The notes: generated by a model not told the origin, from the sequence alone. Positions 26,406 through 35,192 are shown, numbered from the stretch's first letter. The stretch: DNA of 64,000 nucleotides from Halalkalibacter krulwichiae (GCF_002109385.1 NZ_CP020814.1:3991501-4055500), one strand, 5' to 3'. Translations and numbers: made by a program.

Positions 26406-27350
26406 CTAATTTTGTCTGAAAAACAAGAGTAGCTGAGTCACAACCGCCAAAATCGGTAATTCCAACAGAGGACCTACTACTAACGTTAGAGCAAGTAATG
26501 GCTCGTCTGGGAAAGCAGTCATCGCAATCGCTAAGGCGATCGGTGAATTTCGCGCCAAAGTCGTTAAGCTCAAGCTCACCCTATCTGACTGACTGAACGC
26601 TAGGAGCCGACCAACTTTCTGACTGACCAAAAAATTGATCACGAAAAAGAGCAAAATAGGAATCGTAATAAGCCACATGTAATCCAAATGCTCCAGTAAC
26701 AATTGACCTTGTGACGCAAACATGGCCATAATCGCAAAGCTTAGTAAGAAAATCGGCCACACACTGATCTTGGCAAGCCATTTTTCTCTAAGCGGCTGCT
26801 TGCCTTTTAGCAGCGCTTTGGTCAAAAAGGCTAGCAGAAACGGTAACCCTAAGACGAGCAACACACTTTCTACTAAAAACGATAACTCGATCACCCCTGT
26901 CGCCCCACCGAATACGAGTAAATAAACCGGTAACAACAGCACTTGCAACAGCAAATTCAACGGCAAAATCGCCGTTGATAAGGCAATATTCCCTTTTGCC
27001 ATTCCAGTAAATATCAAATACCAATCCGTACAAGGTGTCACCATCAGCATTATAAAACCAATATACAAAGCAGGATGATCCCCTAAGAAAAGCATTGCCA
27101 AAAGCCACGCCAACAGCGGCGCCCAAACAAAATTAATGACAACGGTCGTGAAAGTAAATCGAACATTTTTAAAAGCCTTTCGAACATCCTCGACGGGGAT
27201 TTGCAAAAAAGTCAAATAGAGCATCGCAATCAACAATGGAACAATCAAGCTTTCAGCATTTGCCGGAATCCATTCAACTTGCCCGATCCCAATACCTATA
27301 ACCACCGCCAACAAAATAATGACGGTATACCATTTTTCAACTAGATTCAT
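26406..27350 (-). CDS. BASS/ArsB-ACR3-type transporter
   Basis: 314 residues, about ten membrane helices, of the bile acid:sodium symporter/arsenite permease superfamily. The helix-4 region MLMVTPCTDWYLIFTGMAKGNIALSTA carries a Cys placed as in ACR3-like carriers (APC-type motif), and LTTLARNSPIALAIAMTAFP is the second broken helix. There is no arsR or arsC nearby, so arsenic is only one possible substrate. The gene ends at the edge of the repeat array. Confidence 0.75.
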   Translation of the reverse strand: MNLVEKWYTVIILLAVVIGIGIGQVEWIPANAESLIVPLLIAMLYLTFLQIPVEDVRKAFKNVRFTFTTVVINFVWAPLLAWLLAMLFLGDHPALYIGFIMLMVTPCTDWYLIFTGMAKGNIALSTAILPLNLLLQVLLLPVYLLVFGGATGVIELSFLVESVLLVLGLPFLLAFLTKALLKGKQPLREKWLAKISVWPIFLLSFAIMAMFASQGQLLLEHLDYMWLITIPILLFFVINFLVSQKVGRLLAFSQSDRVSLSLTTLARNSPIALAIAMTAFPDEPLLALTLVVGPLLELPILAVVTQLLLFFRQN

Positions 27351-27470
27351 TTATCTCTACACACCTTACGAACCTTTTTATACGTATTTTATCATAGCAG
27401 TCGATCTTTTTTGTCCGAATGAAGAAAGGATTATGTTATGGTAATGGAAAAATATTCAAGGGGCGTACGA

Positions 27471-27674
27471 ATGAAGACACCATTAATGCTCATTAGTCTT
27501 TCCCTCCTCCTCTTATCAAGTTGTCAAACAGAACAGCATTATGTGTATTGGACCGACCTAAGCGAGAACCAACTTGAACGACTAGATGACGCCAACATTT
27601 CTTATCAAGTTCGAAACGGTGAAATATGGGTGAAAGAAAAAGAAATGATGCGCGTCGTCGCATGCTGCTCTTAA
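27471..27674 (+). CDS. Small lipoprotein
   Basis: 67 residues from the ATG at 27471 (AAGGGGCG upstream). Signal MKTPLMLISLSLLLLSSC with lipobox LSSC; mature part QTEQHYVYWTDLSENQLERLDDANISYQ... ends in VVACCS. No family recognised. It is 19 nt upstream of a second lipoprotein gene, so the two are probably co-expressed. Confidence 0.6.
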   Translation: MKTPLMLISLSLLLLSSCQTEQHYVYWTDLSENQLERLDDANISYQVRNGEIWVKEKEMMRVVACCS

Positions 27675-27693
27675 ATTGAAGCGAGGAATCGTG

Positions 27694-28113
27694 ATGAATT
27701 TACAAAAACTAGCTCTGTTCCTATTCATGAGCACCCCCCTAGTCGGATGCCTTTTGGAAGGAGAAACGATGGTATTATTGGATGAAAAAATTGAAAACAT
27801 TGAAGTCGCCGCATCAAACGGAGTTGGCGACATTAGCGAGTATGTCATTATGACTATTGACGACCGAGCAGCGATCACCATAACCGAACAAGCAATTCGT
27901 CAAGCGATCATGAAAAAAGTTGACACTACTCGCGACCCTGACTTTGATTTGATCGTTTCATACGGAGACGATTTCCCTCTGCACCCGATCCACCTTTGGG
28001 TTGGCGATGAAAACGAGGAAAGCATTTTAATGTATGCGGTAGGCGAAGGTGAAACGTACACGACGACAGTGGCTGATACAAAGCAGTTACGTGAGCTGCT
28101 TTTGGTTGATTGA
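27694..28113 (+). CDS. Hypothetical lipoprotein
   Basis: 139 residues from the ATG at 27694 (GAGG seven bases upstream). Signal peptide with lipobox LVGC. The mature domain (MVLLDEKIENIEVAASNGVGDISEYVIMTIDDRAAITITEQAI ... HLWVGDENEESILMY ... DTKQLRELL) resembles the small beta domains found in Bacillus lipoproteins that carry a conserved W near the centre. Function unknown. Confidence 0.65.
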   Translation: MNLQKLALFLFMSTPLVGCLLEGETMVLLDEKIENIEVAASNGVGDISEYVIMTIDDRAAITITEQAIRQAIMKKVDTTRDPDFDLIVSYGDDFPLHPIHLWVGDENEESILMYAVGEGETYTTTVADTKQLRELLLVD

Positions 28114-28156
28114 GAGAATCGCCCCTGGTGTAGCTGAACTATTAGACCATCGTCAG

Positions 28157-28280
28157 GGACACTTCCTCCGATTTTCTCATCCCACTTGTCCTTTAGAACC
28201 TTCCTCTCGGACACTTCCGTCGACTTTCTCATCCCACTTGTCCTTAAGATCTCGATCACGGACACACTCTCTCATTTCCT
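28157..28280. repeat. 52-bp tandem repeat family, array of about 2.5 units
   Basis: Units begin GGACAC at 28157, 28209 and 28260, with TTGTCC 33 to 38 bases into each unit, so the unit ends are inverted (GGACA/TGTCC). The spacing is 52 and 51 bp. The same family forms a longer array at 60100-60338. Confidence 0.78.
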
Positions 28281-28394
28281 CCTTTAATCAACACTATGCT
28301 CCCCTTCCAAAATGGTAATTCATTCCCATAACTCTTCCTCCCTATGTTATCGTAGGGACAGATAAGAGAACTGAACAAGAGGTGGAAATCAAAC

Positions 28395-28544
28395 ATGCTA
28401 TTTATTATTTTACTAATCATTTTACTAGTATTTGTCTGGGACTTTGCGAAGTTACGCCAGCAAAACGAAAAGCTGATTAATCAAAACTATCATATTATTA
28501 GTCTTTTGGATGAGATTAAGAATCAAAATAAAAAGGACGAGTAG
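28395..28544 (+). CDS. Small single-helix membrane protein
   Basis: 49 residues: an N-terminal helix MLFIILLIILLVFVWDFAKL and an amphipathic tail RQQNEKLINQNYHIISLLDEIKNQ that could form a coiled coil. AAGAGGTGG lies upstream of the ATG. The layout (short helix plus coil with Asn/Gln/Glu) is common in small Bacillus membrane proteins. Function unknown. Confidence 0.6.
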   Translation: MLFIILLIILLVFVWDFAKLRQQNEKLINQNYHIISLLDEIKNQNKKDE

Positions 28545-28596
28545 AAAAAGAGGCGTCTCATAATAAAATCATCAATGCGGGAGTTCACCCCAAAAA

Positions 28597-28625
28597 AAAG
28601 ACCACTGATGAATACAGTGGTCTTT
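28597..28625. terminator. Terminator between convergent units
   Basis: AAAGACCACTG / CAGTGGTCTTT perfect stem with a seven-base loop and, on the minus strand, T8. It ends the glycerate kinase operon. Confidence 0.85.
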
Positions 28626-28640
28626 CAATCTTCCAGCTTT

Positions 28641-29789
28641 TTATACCAATTTTCGCCCAGCTCCTAAAGCAAGAACGGCTCCAACGTTACGTGCTGAACC
28701 TTTCATATTTTCATAAGCTGAAGCTAGGGCTTCCTCTAGGCTTACAGCTCCAGGAACGATGCTGAAGACTGCGTCGATGCCGTGGTCATACACATTTGTG
28801 TAATCATGAGTGAGGCTACCGGCTAAGGCGATCACAGGAACGTCATGTTTTTTTGCGACGGACGCAACACAGATTGGTGTTTTGCCATGGATCGTTTGGT
28901 GGTTAATGCCACCTTCTCCTGTAAGGACAAGGTCAGCGTCGCGAACTGTTTGTTCGAGACCGACCGCTTCGATCACTAAGTCGCCGCCGCGCTTTAATTG
29001 CGCTGGCAAAAAGGCAAGAAGTCCTGCACCTAACCCACCGGCAGCCCCGGCTCCTGGGACATCGCGAATGTCTTTGCCGACATCGCGCTTGATGATGTCC
29101 GCATACTGAGTCAAATAGCCATCAAGCAGCTCGACTTGCTCAGGAGTGGCTCCTTTTTGTGGTCCGTAAATGGCTGATGCACCTTTAGGACCAGTTAATG
29201 GATTGTTGACGTCGCAAGCGACATCAATGGCGACGCCATTTAGACGGGGATCAAGCTCCGACAAATCGATGCGGGCAAGTTCACGAAGCCCAGCGCCACC
29301 AAATGCAATCTGGTTTCCAGCGCCATCTAACAACTTTCCACCTAACGCTTGAACCATACCGGCACCGCCATCATTCGTTGCACTTCCGCCGATGCCAATG
29401 ATGATTCGCTCGACGCCTTGGTCTAGAGCGACCTTTATTAACTCGCCTGTGCCGTACGTCGTTGCCACCATCGGATTTCTCTTTGATTGCGGCACAAGCT
29501 CAAGGCCAGATGCCGCAGCCATTTCAATCACTGCTGTTTTCCCGTCACCAAGTAACCCGTAAAACGCATTGACTTTCTCTCCTAATGGACCGGTCACTTC
29601 TGCATATTGAATCGTTCCTTCTGTTGCATCCACTAACGACTGAACTGTTCCTTCTCCGCCATCTGCCATTGGCACTTTGACATACTCCGCCTCGGGGAGC
29701 ACTTCTTTTAACCCTTCTTCAATCGCGTTCGCTGCTGCTAATGCAGTTAAACTCTCTTTAAATGAATCTGGTGCAATCACAATTTTCAT
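28641..29789 (-). CDS. glxK: Glycerate kinase (GlxK/GarK type)
   Basis: 382 residues, full length. Family start MKIVIAPDSFKESLTALAAANAIEEGL, then VPMADGGEGTVQSLV, GTGELIKVALDQGVERIIIGIGGSATNDGGAGMVQALG and DLVLTGEGGINHQT. Phosphorylates D-glycerate with ATP and feeds lower glycolysis. GGGGAGG site at the start. Directly downstream of a GntP-type permease and a CdaR regulator, the usual glycerate utilisation set. Confidence 0.93.
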   Translation of the reverse strand: MKIVIAPDSFKESLTALAAANAIEEGLKEVLPEAEYVKVPMADGGEGTVQSLVDATEGTIQYAEVTGPLGEKVNAFYGLLGDGKTAVIEMAAASGLELVPQSKRNPMVATTYGTGELIKVALDQGVERIIIGIGGSATNDGGAGMVQALGGKLLDGAGNQIAFGGAGLRELARIDLSELDPRLNGVAIDVACDVNNPLTGPKGASAIYGPQKGATPEQVELLDGYLTQYADIIKRDVGKDIRDVPGAGAAGGLGAGLLAFLPAQLKRGGDLVIEAVGLEQTVRDADLVLTGEGGINHQTIHGKTPICVASVAKKHDVPVIALAGSLTHDYTNVYDHGIDAVFSIVPGAVSLEEALASAYENMKGSARNVGAVLALGAGRKLV

Positions 29790-29807
29790 GCCTCATGTCC
29801 TCCCCAT

Positions 29808-31076
29808 TTATAAAAATAACTTGAATACGCCAAAGATCAATGTCGAAACAATCGCAATCGTTAACCCAACAAGCGACTCATATGGAATCAACTTCAAGCG
29901 TTCTTGGAAATTCATTAACACACTTCCTGCTGTCGCGTGGAAGAAGCTTCCGTGTGGCAAGTGGTCTAATACGGTTGACCCCGCATGGATCATTGCTGCT
30001 CCCGCGAGACCCGCTACTCCTAACTCGATCAACGTCGTACTGAATACACTACTTGCTACAGCTGCCCCAGCTGTTGTCGAAGCTGTCGCTGCTGACATGA
30101 AAATCCCTGAAACTGGTGCAAGCACGTATGACGGCAAGCCGAGCACATCGATTCCATCAATTAAAACGTTACGAAGTCCTGAATTGGAGATGATCCCAGC
30201 AAGAGTACCCGTACCAAGTAACAATACCGCGACACCTGACATTTTGTTTAAACCAGAAATGATAAACTTGTTTACTTGTGAGAATTTCCCCATCACTAAC
30301 GCTCCAATTAATCCTCCGGCAGGAAGCGCAAGCATCGGATCGATCACAATATCAAACAACGGACGCAGCGCAAGAAGCACAATCGTTACAAGTGGAGCAA
30401 TGATCGCTAGCCCAAATGCCGGTAGCTTTTGCTCGTTGTTTTGCGTCAACTCTTCTAACTTCACCATCGAACCTTTGTTAACAAGTCTTTTTGCAATTAC
30501 ATACGTCACAAAAAGTCCAGCGATTCCTGGGATAATCCCCGCTGCCATGACAGACGTTAATGGCACTTCAAACGCCTCAGCAACGGCAATCGAGTTCGGG
30601 TTTGGTGACATAATGTTACCTGCTTTACCGCCCCCGATCATCGCTAACAAAATCGCCGTTTTCGATAAGTTTGCACGACTTGCAATCGCAAGCGCAATTG
30701 GTGCAACTGTAATAACGGCAACATCGACGAATACCCCAACTGCGGTTAAAATCATCGTCGCAATCGCGAGCGCGAACAATGCTTTTTTCTCACCGATTTT
30801 TTTCACAATGCTTTCGGCAATCGATGCAGCCGCTCCTGACTCAATTAACACACCAGCGAGTACACCCGCTGCTAAAATCCGTAGCACCGCTGGAATAATT
30901 CCTTGCGCGCCACCCATCATTAAATCTACGGTTTCGACGACAGACGCCCCACCGACTAACCCACCAACCATTGCTCCTCCAACAAGAGCGTAGACTGGCG
31001 GAACTTTTCTAAATATAAGAACAATCGCTAATACTAAACCAACAATAGCACCTAAAGCGCTTACTTGAATATCCAT
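29808..31076 (-). CDS. GntP family permease, probably for glycerate
   Basis: 422 residues, about 12 membrane helices. GntP/ArsB-type landmarks are VPPVYALVGGAMVGGLVGG, AAGVLAGVLIESGAAASIAESIVKKIG, GVFVDVAVITVAPIALAIA, GGGKAGNIMSPNPNSIAVAEAF and ALPAGGLIGALVMG. The family imports gluconate, glycerate or similar hydroxyacids with protons. Coupling to glycerate kinase 18 nt downstream favours glycerate. AGGGAGG precedes the ATG. Confidence 0.9.
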   Translation of the reverse strand: MDIQVSALGAIVGLVLAIVLIFRKVPPVYALVGGAMVGGLVGGASVVETVDLMMGGAQGIIPAVLRILAAGVLAGVLIESGAAASIAESIVKKIGEKKALFALAIATMILTAVGVFVDVAVITVAPIALAIASRANLSKTAILLAMIGGGKAGNIMSPNPNSIAVAEAFEVPLTSVMAAGIIPGIAGLFVTYVIAKRLVNKGSMVKLEELTQNNEQKLPAFGLAIIAPLVTIVLLALRPLFDIVIDPMLALPAGGLIGALVMGKFSQVNKFIISGLNKMSGVAVLLLGTGTLAGIISNSGLRNVLIDGIDVLGLPSYVLAPVSGIFMSAATASTTAGAAVASSVFSTTLIELGVAGLAGAAMIHAGSTVLDHLPHGSFFHATAGSVLMNFQERLKLIPYESLVGLTIAIVSTLIFGVFKLFL

Positions 31077-31104
31077 CTGAATACCTCCCTAGATGTAACT
31101 GACA

Positions 31105-31125
31105 CTTACATTGTAAGCGCTTTAT
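31105..31125. promoter_or_regulatory. Overlapping palindrome and cre-like site upstream of the permease
   Basis: CTTACATTGTAAG (31105-31117) is a perfect palindrome with arms of six. It overlaps TGTAAGCGCTTTAT (31112-31125), which matches the CcpA cre consensus TGWAANCGNTNNCA at all but the last defined positions. Together they suggest CdaR or another specific regulator plus catabolite repression of the glycerate operon. Confidence 0.55.
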
Positions 31126-31156
31126 ACGATAAGATCATTGTTCAAACGAACAAAGA

Positions 31157-31180
31157 AAACCGCTACCAAATAGCGGTTTC
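31157..31180 (-). terminator. Terminator of the cdaR gene
   Basis: AAACCGCTA / TAGCGGTTT stem with a five-base loop; minus-strand reading continues TTCTTTG. Confidence 0.75.
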
Positions 31181-31203
31181 ATTGTGCAACTGACCAATTA
31201 GTT

Positions 31204-32340
31204 TCATTCATTTGTAAACTGATCAATGATTAACGAGAGATACAGCTCAAATAAATCATTGTATCTCCGCGGGTCCTTTCCGGTAATTTCTTTTATTTTT
31301 TCTAAACGATACTGGAGCGAATTACGGTGGATAAATAACGCATTAGCCGTATTGCTCGCTTTGCCATCCTCCTTAATGTACGCTTCAAGCGTCCGCTTTA
31401 GATCACCAAGTTCATCTTCCTTCTTTAACTTATTCATAATCTCGATAAAAGGATTGTCTCGTGAATGGGCAAGTTCATGAATAAAAACATAGACTGAAAA
31501 CTCATCATACGACAACAATAGCTGCTCGACTTTAAGCTTCTCACCGACAACAAGTGTATCCTTCGCTTCTTTATATGATAGATGAAGTTGATCAAAATTG
31601 GGATAAAAGCGCCCGATTGCGACTTTGACAGACGAATCAATTTTGTGTAGCTGATTGAGCCAAATCCGAACAGCACTTAACGTACGCTCTTGGTCCCAAT
31701 GCCCGTCTTTTACATGCACTCTTTTTAAAAGGACGATCTCGCCTGTATAGGTCGTAACCATCAAGTCATCCTGCTCTTTCATCTCAAGCAGCTTCTGTTC
31801 GAGCTTTTGGTTGCGGTCGACTTTCGGCAAACGGCTTTTTAACACCATAACGACCCGCGGCACCGTTAGATTAATCTGCAGCGAACGAGCGCGCTCATAC
31901 ACGAGTCCATCATTTAGTGGCAAGCCATTAATGAGCTGATGTACGAGCTCTTCTTTAATTCGTTCATCGAGCTGTAACTGCTTTTGCAAAAATGCCTGCT
32001 CCAAAATCATTTCCGTCGTCATCTTTACAAGCTGACCATACCCCCGCGTTTCCTTAAGATCACCAGTAATTCCGACGACGCCCACAACTTCCCCTTGAAA
32101 GACGATTGGCAAATTTATTCCTTCTTTGACCCCGTCCCAGTTCAACGTATGATCACGGTCAATTTCAATTGGTTCACCTGTCTGCAAAACTCGTACCGCG
32201 ACCTCATGCTTCGTTGCAATCCGGCCACGATCGCCTGAACCAATGATCCGCCCCTCTTGGTCCATGACATTAATGTTATAAGGAAGAATTGCCATCGTAC
32301 GGTCGACAATCTCCTGCGCGATTTGTTCTGTAATGTACAT
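31204..32340 (-). CDS. cdaR: CdaR family (sugar-diacid/glycerate) transcriptional regulator
   Basis: 378 residues. N-terminal sugar-diacid recognition domain (MYITEQIAQEIVDRTMAILPYNINVMDQEGRIIGSGDRGRIATKHEVA, GEVVGVVGITG), a GGDEF-like middle and a C-terminal PucR-type helix-turn-helix (LKRTLEAYIKEDGKASNTANALFIHRNSLQYRLEKIKEITGKDPR). Activates garate/glycerate genes in relatives. Same strand and 127 nt upstream of the permease, with its own terminator between. Confidence 0.9.
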   Translation of the reverse strand: MYITEQIAQEIVDRTMAILPYNINVMDQEGRIIGSGDRGRIATKHEVAVRVLQTGEPIEIDRDHTLNWDGVKEGINLPIVFQGEVVGVVGITGDLKETRGYGQLVKMTTEMILEQAFLQKQLQLDERIKEELVHQLINGLPLNDGLVYERARSLQINLTVPRVVMVLKSRLPKVDRNQKLEQKLLEMKEQDDLMVTTYTGEIVLLKRVHVKDGHWDQERTLSAVRIWLNQLHKIDSSVKVAIGRFYPNFDQLHLSYKEAKDTLVVGEKLKVEQLLLSYDEFSVYVFIHELAHSRDNPFIEIMNKLKKEDELGDLKRTLEAYIKEDGKASNTANALFIHRNSLQYRLEKIKEITGKDPRRYNDLFELYLSLIIDQFTNE

Positions 32341-32505
32341 GCTTTTCGTTCCTCTCTTACTCCGATGATTGTCCTTCTATTTTATAGGAATTTAAGAGAG
32401 AGAGAAAGCAGACAGTAGGGCGTCCAAAATTCTAGCATATTTCTCTTAAACCAAGCATATCTATTAAGAAATAATAGAATGCCTTTTTAGAGGAGGTGCT
32501 GCGGT

Positions 32506-33543
32506 ATGCTTTCCCAAAAAGAAGTAGAATCAGTGATGAGTACACTAAACGACGAGCAAATCTATTTTTTACAATACCGAACCAAACAAAGAAAAAAGAG
32601 CCGATGGTTGCAAACACTCGCTACGTACAAAGGACTCGACATCGATGAGAAAATGAGTGAACAGGAAATCGAAGAAATGCTAGAGGATTGGGTGTTAGTC
32701 GATATTAAGGACGGCGGCTATCAAAAGCGCCCTTACAAATGCGACTGCGGACAAGCACTCCGCTTTCAATATATCATTCAAAACAAAAAGGAATGCGCGA
32801 TTCGCTCCCTCGGAGAAAACTGTTTTGAAAACTATCTTCAGCTCCCTCCTGCTATCATTAAAGACATAAAAAAAGGGATGTATCTCATCGACCTCGAACG
32901 CGATGAGATTCTCGTAAAATACAAAAAGAAACTCTACTACCCTTTGCAATCATTCCTGCACCTAGCAATCCCACAAGACTTCATCGATCAACACGAAGTC
33001 GGGCTGCCTTTAACCGATAACCAGATTGCCACTGTCGAACGCCTTCACAAACAATATGAAGAAGAAAAGAAACTAGCATCGCTATTCTTGCGTCTCACCA
33101 TTGAGCAACAACAATTCATCTCCAAATGGAGCCAAGAGGACCGAAGAGAATTGCTGCTTATGATTGAGGAAGGCCATGCAGAGTGCCTCTTCCAGACAGA
33201 TGAAGCTTCCATCTATCATCCATTCATTAAAAGACAAATGGAACTCAAACTACCACTACTAGAAAAACAAAAACAGCAACTAAACGAATCACAAATGAAG
33301 CAAAAAAGAGCGAAACAATTCCATGCCTTAACCGTGGAACAACAACAATTTCTACTCACCTTTGATCACGAAGACCAAGCTGCATTGCTAGACCGAATAC
33401 ACAAGCCTCTTTATTACAATCACCAAAGCATCGAACACTTGCCGCTCGATGCTCGTATCAAAAAACAAGTCGAATTGCAGCTCCCTTTGTTAAAGGAGCA
33501 AATATACGAAATTCAAGTCGCGTTAAACCGAGTCGTGACTTGA
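32506..33543 (+). CDS. Hypothetical protein with a Cys cluster and repeated helical segments
   Basis: 345 residues, soluble. A Cys-rich patch (KCDCGQALRFQYIIQNKKECAIRSLGENCFENY, about 83-115) may bind a metal. After it come two similar stretches: RLTIEQQQFISKWSQEDRRELLLMIEEG and ALTVEQQQFLLTFDHEDQAALLDRIHKP, each followed by a basic helix ending in QMELKLPLLEKQ or QVELQLPLLKEQ, so the C half is an internal duplication. AGGAGGTG precedes the ATG. The overall layout reminds me of Bacillus DUF3895 proteins, but I am not sure. Function unknown. Confidence 0.68.
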   Translation: MLSQKEVESVMSTLNDEQIYFLQYRTKQRKKSRWLQTLATYKGLDIDEKMSEQEIEEMLEDWVLVDIKDGGYQKRPYKCDCGQALRFQYIIQNKKECAIRSLGENCFENYLQLPPAIIKDIKKGMYLIDLERDEILVKYKKKLYYPLQSFLHLAIPQDFIDQHEVGLPLTDNQIATVERLHKQYEEEKKLASLFLRLTIEQQQFISKWSQEDRRELLLMIEEGHAECLFQTDEASIYHPFIKRQMELKLPLLEKQKQQLNESQMKQKRAKQFHALTVEQQQFLLTFDHEDQAALLDRIHKPLYYNHQSIEHLPLDARIKKQVELQLPLLKEQIYEIQVALNRVVT

Positions 33544-33636
33544 TCAGACACTCTTACTCCGTTGAAAAAACATTTGAACAGTCAGCGCCAACAACATCAT
33601 AATCCCTGGGTTTCTCAATTTCTTTGTTCTCATCAT
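33544..33636 (-). CDS. Possible 30-residue membrane peptide
   Basis: Two adjacent ATG codons (33636) follow GGGAGGGTG. The peptide is basic at the start (MMRTKKLRNPG), hydrophobic in the middle (IMMLLALTVQMFF) and ends QRSKSV. Its stop abuts the stop of the convergent gene. Too short for family evidence; the ribosome site and basic-hydrophobic pattern are the support. Confidence 0.42.
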   Translation of the reverse strand: MMRTKKLRNPGIMMLLALTVQMFFQRSKSV

Positions 33637-33725
33637 TAAAACACCCTCCCGCTTCTTGTTACAACCATCTTATCAACAAGAAAACGACTTGTATCGAAGT
33701 GCGTGAGGTTTTGTGACAGAGAAAT

Positions 33726-33742
33726 ATGTATTTAAAATACAT
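33726..33742. other. Perfect 17-bp palindrome
   Basis: ATGTATTTAAAATACAT has arms of eight around one base. It lies in the gap between the small peptide gene and the gene at 33827-34078, near a TTTGAGGTTT direct repeat. It could be an operator or a short hairpin; no partner is apparent. Confidence 0.35.
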
Positions 33743-33826
33743 CTTTTAGGTTTTGAGGTTTCCGGGGGTTTGAGGTTTTTTTAATCAGAAGCTAAGCGAC
33801 CCGAAAGAATGACTCTGCTTCAACCG

Positions 33827-34078
33827 TTAATCCACATCAAAGAAGTTCTTCAAAAAACGCACATACCTCTCTTTATGCTCGTTTTCAGCTTGTCCGAAAG
33901 CTTCGATCGTATCAATCATTTCCTTGTACGATTGATTCACTTCTTCTTCAGTGATGATTCCTTTTTTCACAAGCAATTCCGTAAGCGCGATCACTTTCAT
34001 ATCAATGGCGGCACGGTGCATCGCTTGGCCTTCGCTTACATCGACCTCTTCTTGCCTACACTCATCGAATTTCTTCAT
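33827..34078 (-). CDS. Hypothetical small protein
   Basis: 83 residues from the ATG at 34078 (GAGGGACG upstream). Helical and charged: AMHRAAIDMKVIALTELLVKKGIITEEEVNQSYKEMIDTIEAFGQ. The ELLVKKGIITEEE stretch is a common helix-turn element and not diagnostic. No membrane segment. Function unknown. Confidence 0.58.
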   Translation of the reverse strand: MKKFDECRQEEVDVSEGQAMHRAAIDMKVIALTELLVKKGIITEEEVNQSYKEMIDTIEAFGQAENEHKERYVRFLKNFFDVD

Positions 34079-34202
34079 CGTCCCTCTCCCTTCCTTGCAA
34101 AACGACTTCAAGATCCTACCCACATTCTTACAAAACAAATCTGTATTCAAACCGATTAAAATAGAATATTATTATTCTAACACGATTTTAGGAGGGTACT
34201 AG

Positions 34203-34532
34203 ATGAAAACAGCGGTGAAGCTTGTTTCGTTTCTCGTCTTCTTTTCGATCATCGTGTCTCATCATTACTCTCCATTTAGCACTCATTCGTTTGAGCATCA
34301 AGCGACGATCACACCTCAGCTTGCAGCCGGTGAGTGGCTCGATTTTAATGGGTTCGATTACGGATCTTCAAAGAGCTTCTTCTTCACCACGCTCCTTGTT
34401 CTAACAGCCACCGTTTTAGCTTATGCTTGCTGCCGATCGATCCCACCGTGGTATTACGAGCGAGTTACAGCTTTGTTGAATCCTGTCTTTTACCGGTCAA
34501 GTTATCTCATCAAACCATCTCTTACATTATGA
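34203..34532 (+). CDS. Hypothetical membrane protein
   Basis: 109 residues: an N-terminal signal-like helix (VKLVSFLVFFSIIVSHHYSPF), an external stretch and a second helix (FFFTTLLVLTATVLAYACC) followed by an aromatic tail. AGGAGG lies seven bases before the ATG. 32 nt upstream of another tiny membrane gene. Not recognised. Confidence 0.6.
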   Translation: MKTAVKLVSFLVFFSIIVSHHYSPFSTHSFEHQATITPQLAAGEWLDFNGFDYGSSKSFFFTTLLVLTATVLAYACCRSIPPWYYERVTALLNPVFYRSSYLIKPSLTL

Positions 34533-34564
34533 AATCACTTCATAAGATAGGAGGAGGTTCGAAC

Positions 34565-34666
34565 ATGTTGATTCGATTTCTCATGATTGGGATGCTTTCA
34601 TTGTCCGCTTTAAGTGTATTTGCTTACCAAGCCTTTGAATTTGTCATCGCGTGGCAGATGTTATGA
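34565..34666 (+). CDS. 33-residue membrane peptide
   Basis: ATG at 34565 follows AGGAGGAGG. Almost entirely hydrophobic (MLIRFLMIGMLSLSALSVFAYQAFEF). Lies just after the 109-residue membrane protein and just before a terminator, so the two small genes likely form one transcript. Confidence 0.5.
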   Translation: MLIRFLMIGMLSLSALSVFAYQAFEFVIAWQML

Positions 34667-34684
34667 AAAATAAATAATCACAAC

Positions 34685-34723
34685 GAAACGATTGCTTCTT
34701 CCAAACAGAAGCAATCGTTTTTC
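34685..34723 (+). terminator. Rho-independent terminator
   Basis: AAACGATTGCTTCT / AGAAGCAATCGTTT stem with a small loop and T5, 18 nt after the small membrane gene. Confidence 0.88.
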
Positions 34724-34755
34724 TATGTTACACTAAATCAAAAAAGGTGCACTCT

Positions 34756-35142
34756 ATGAAACTAAACAAAATCCACCACATCGCCATCATATGCTCAGAC
34801 TACGAAAAGTCAAAACACTTTTACACCGATTCACTCGGGCTGACTGTCATTAAAGAGACGTATCGTAAAGAAAGAGATTCATACAAACTCGATCTCGCCA
34901 TTAACGATGACTACCAAATCGAGCTGTTCTCCTTCCCAAACAGCCCGGAACGACCAAGCTATCCGGAAGCACGAGGTCTTAGACACATCGCTTTTGAAGT
35001 AACGGACATCGAAGAAGCTGTGAGAGAACTTGAAGCAAAAGGCGTTGCCGCAGAACCGATTCGCGTCGACGAGATCACCGGCAAAAAGTTCACCTTCTTC
35101 CCCGATCCGGATGAGTTACCGATTGAATTTTACGAAAAGTAA
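34756..35142 (+). CDS. VOC family protein (glyoxalase-like, YwkD/GloA2 type)
   Basis: 128 residues from the ATG at 34756 (AAAAGGTG upstream). One full VOC domain made of two beta-alpha-beta-beta-beta modules. Metal-ligand candidates are His6/7 in IHHIAIICSDYEKSKHFY, the Glu in YQIELFSFP, the His in GLRHIAFEV and the Glu in LPIEFYEK. Closest to Bacillus YwkD and the streptococcal SMU1112c group, lactoylglutathione-lyase-like proteins of unsettled substrate. Single gene flanked by terminators. Confidence 0.87.
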   Translation: MKLNKIHHIAIICSDYEKSKHFYTDSLGLTVIKETYRKERDSYKLDLAINDDYQIELFSFPNSPERPSYPEARGLRHIAFEVTDIEEAVRELEAKGVAAEPIRVDEITGKKFTFFPDPDELPIEFYEK

Positions 35143-35187
35143 AAAGATCGAGTGATCACCGAGCAAGGTGATCATTCGATCTTTTTT
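35141..35187. terminator. Bidirectional rho-independent terminator
   Basis: AAAAAGATCGA.TGATCACC / GGTGATCA.TCGATCTTTTT long stem with a six-base loop, between the VOC gene and the convergent AGCS symporter gene. Confidence 0.9.
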
Positions 35188-35192
35188 CTTTC

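Noticed and set aside
29677..30993. 438-codon open frame on the plus strand
   Set aside because: Lies entirely opposite the GntP permease and glycerate kinase genes; Ser/Thr/Pro/Ala-rich antisense composition and no ribosome site.
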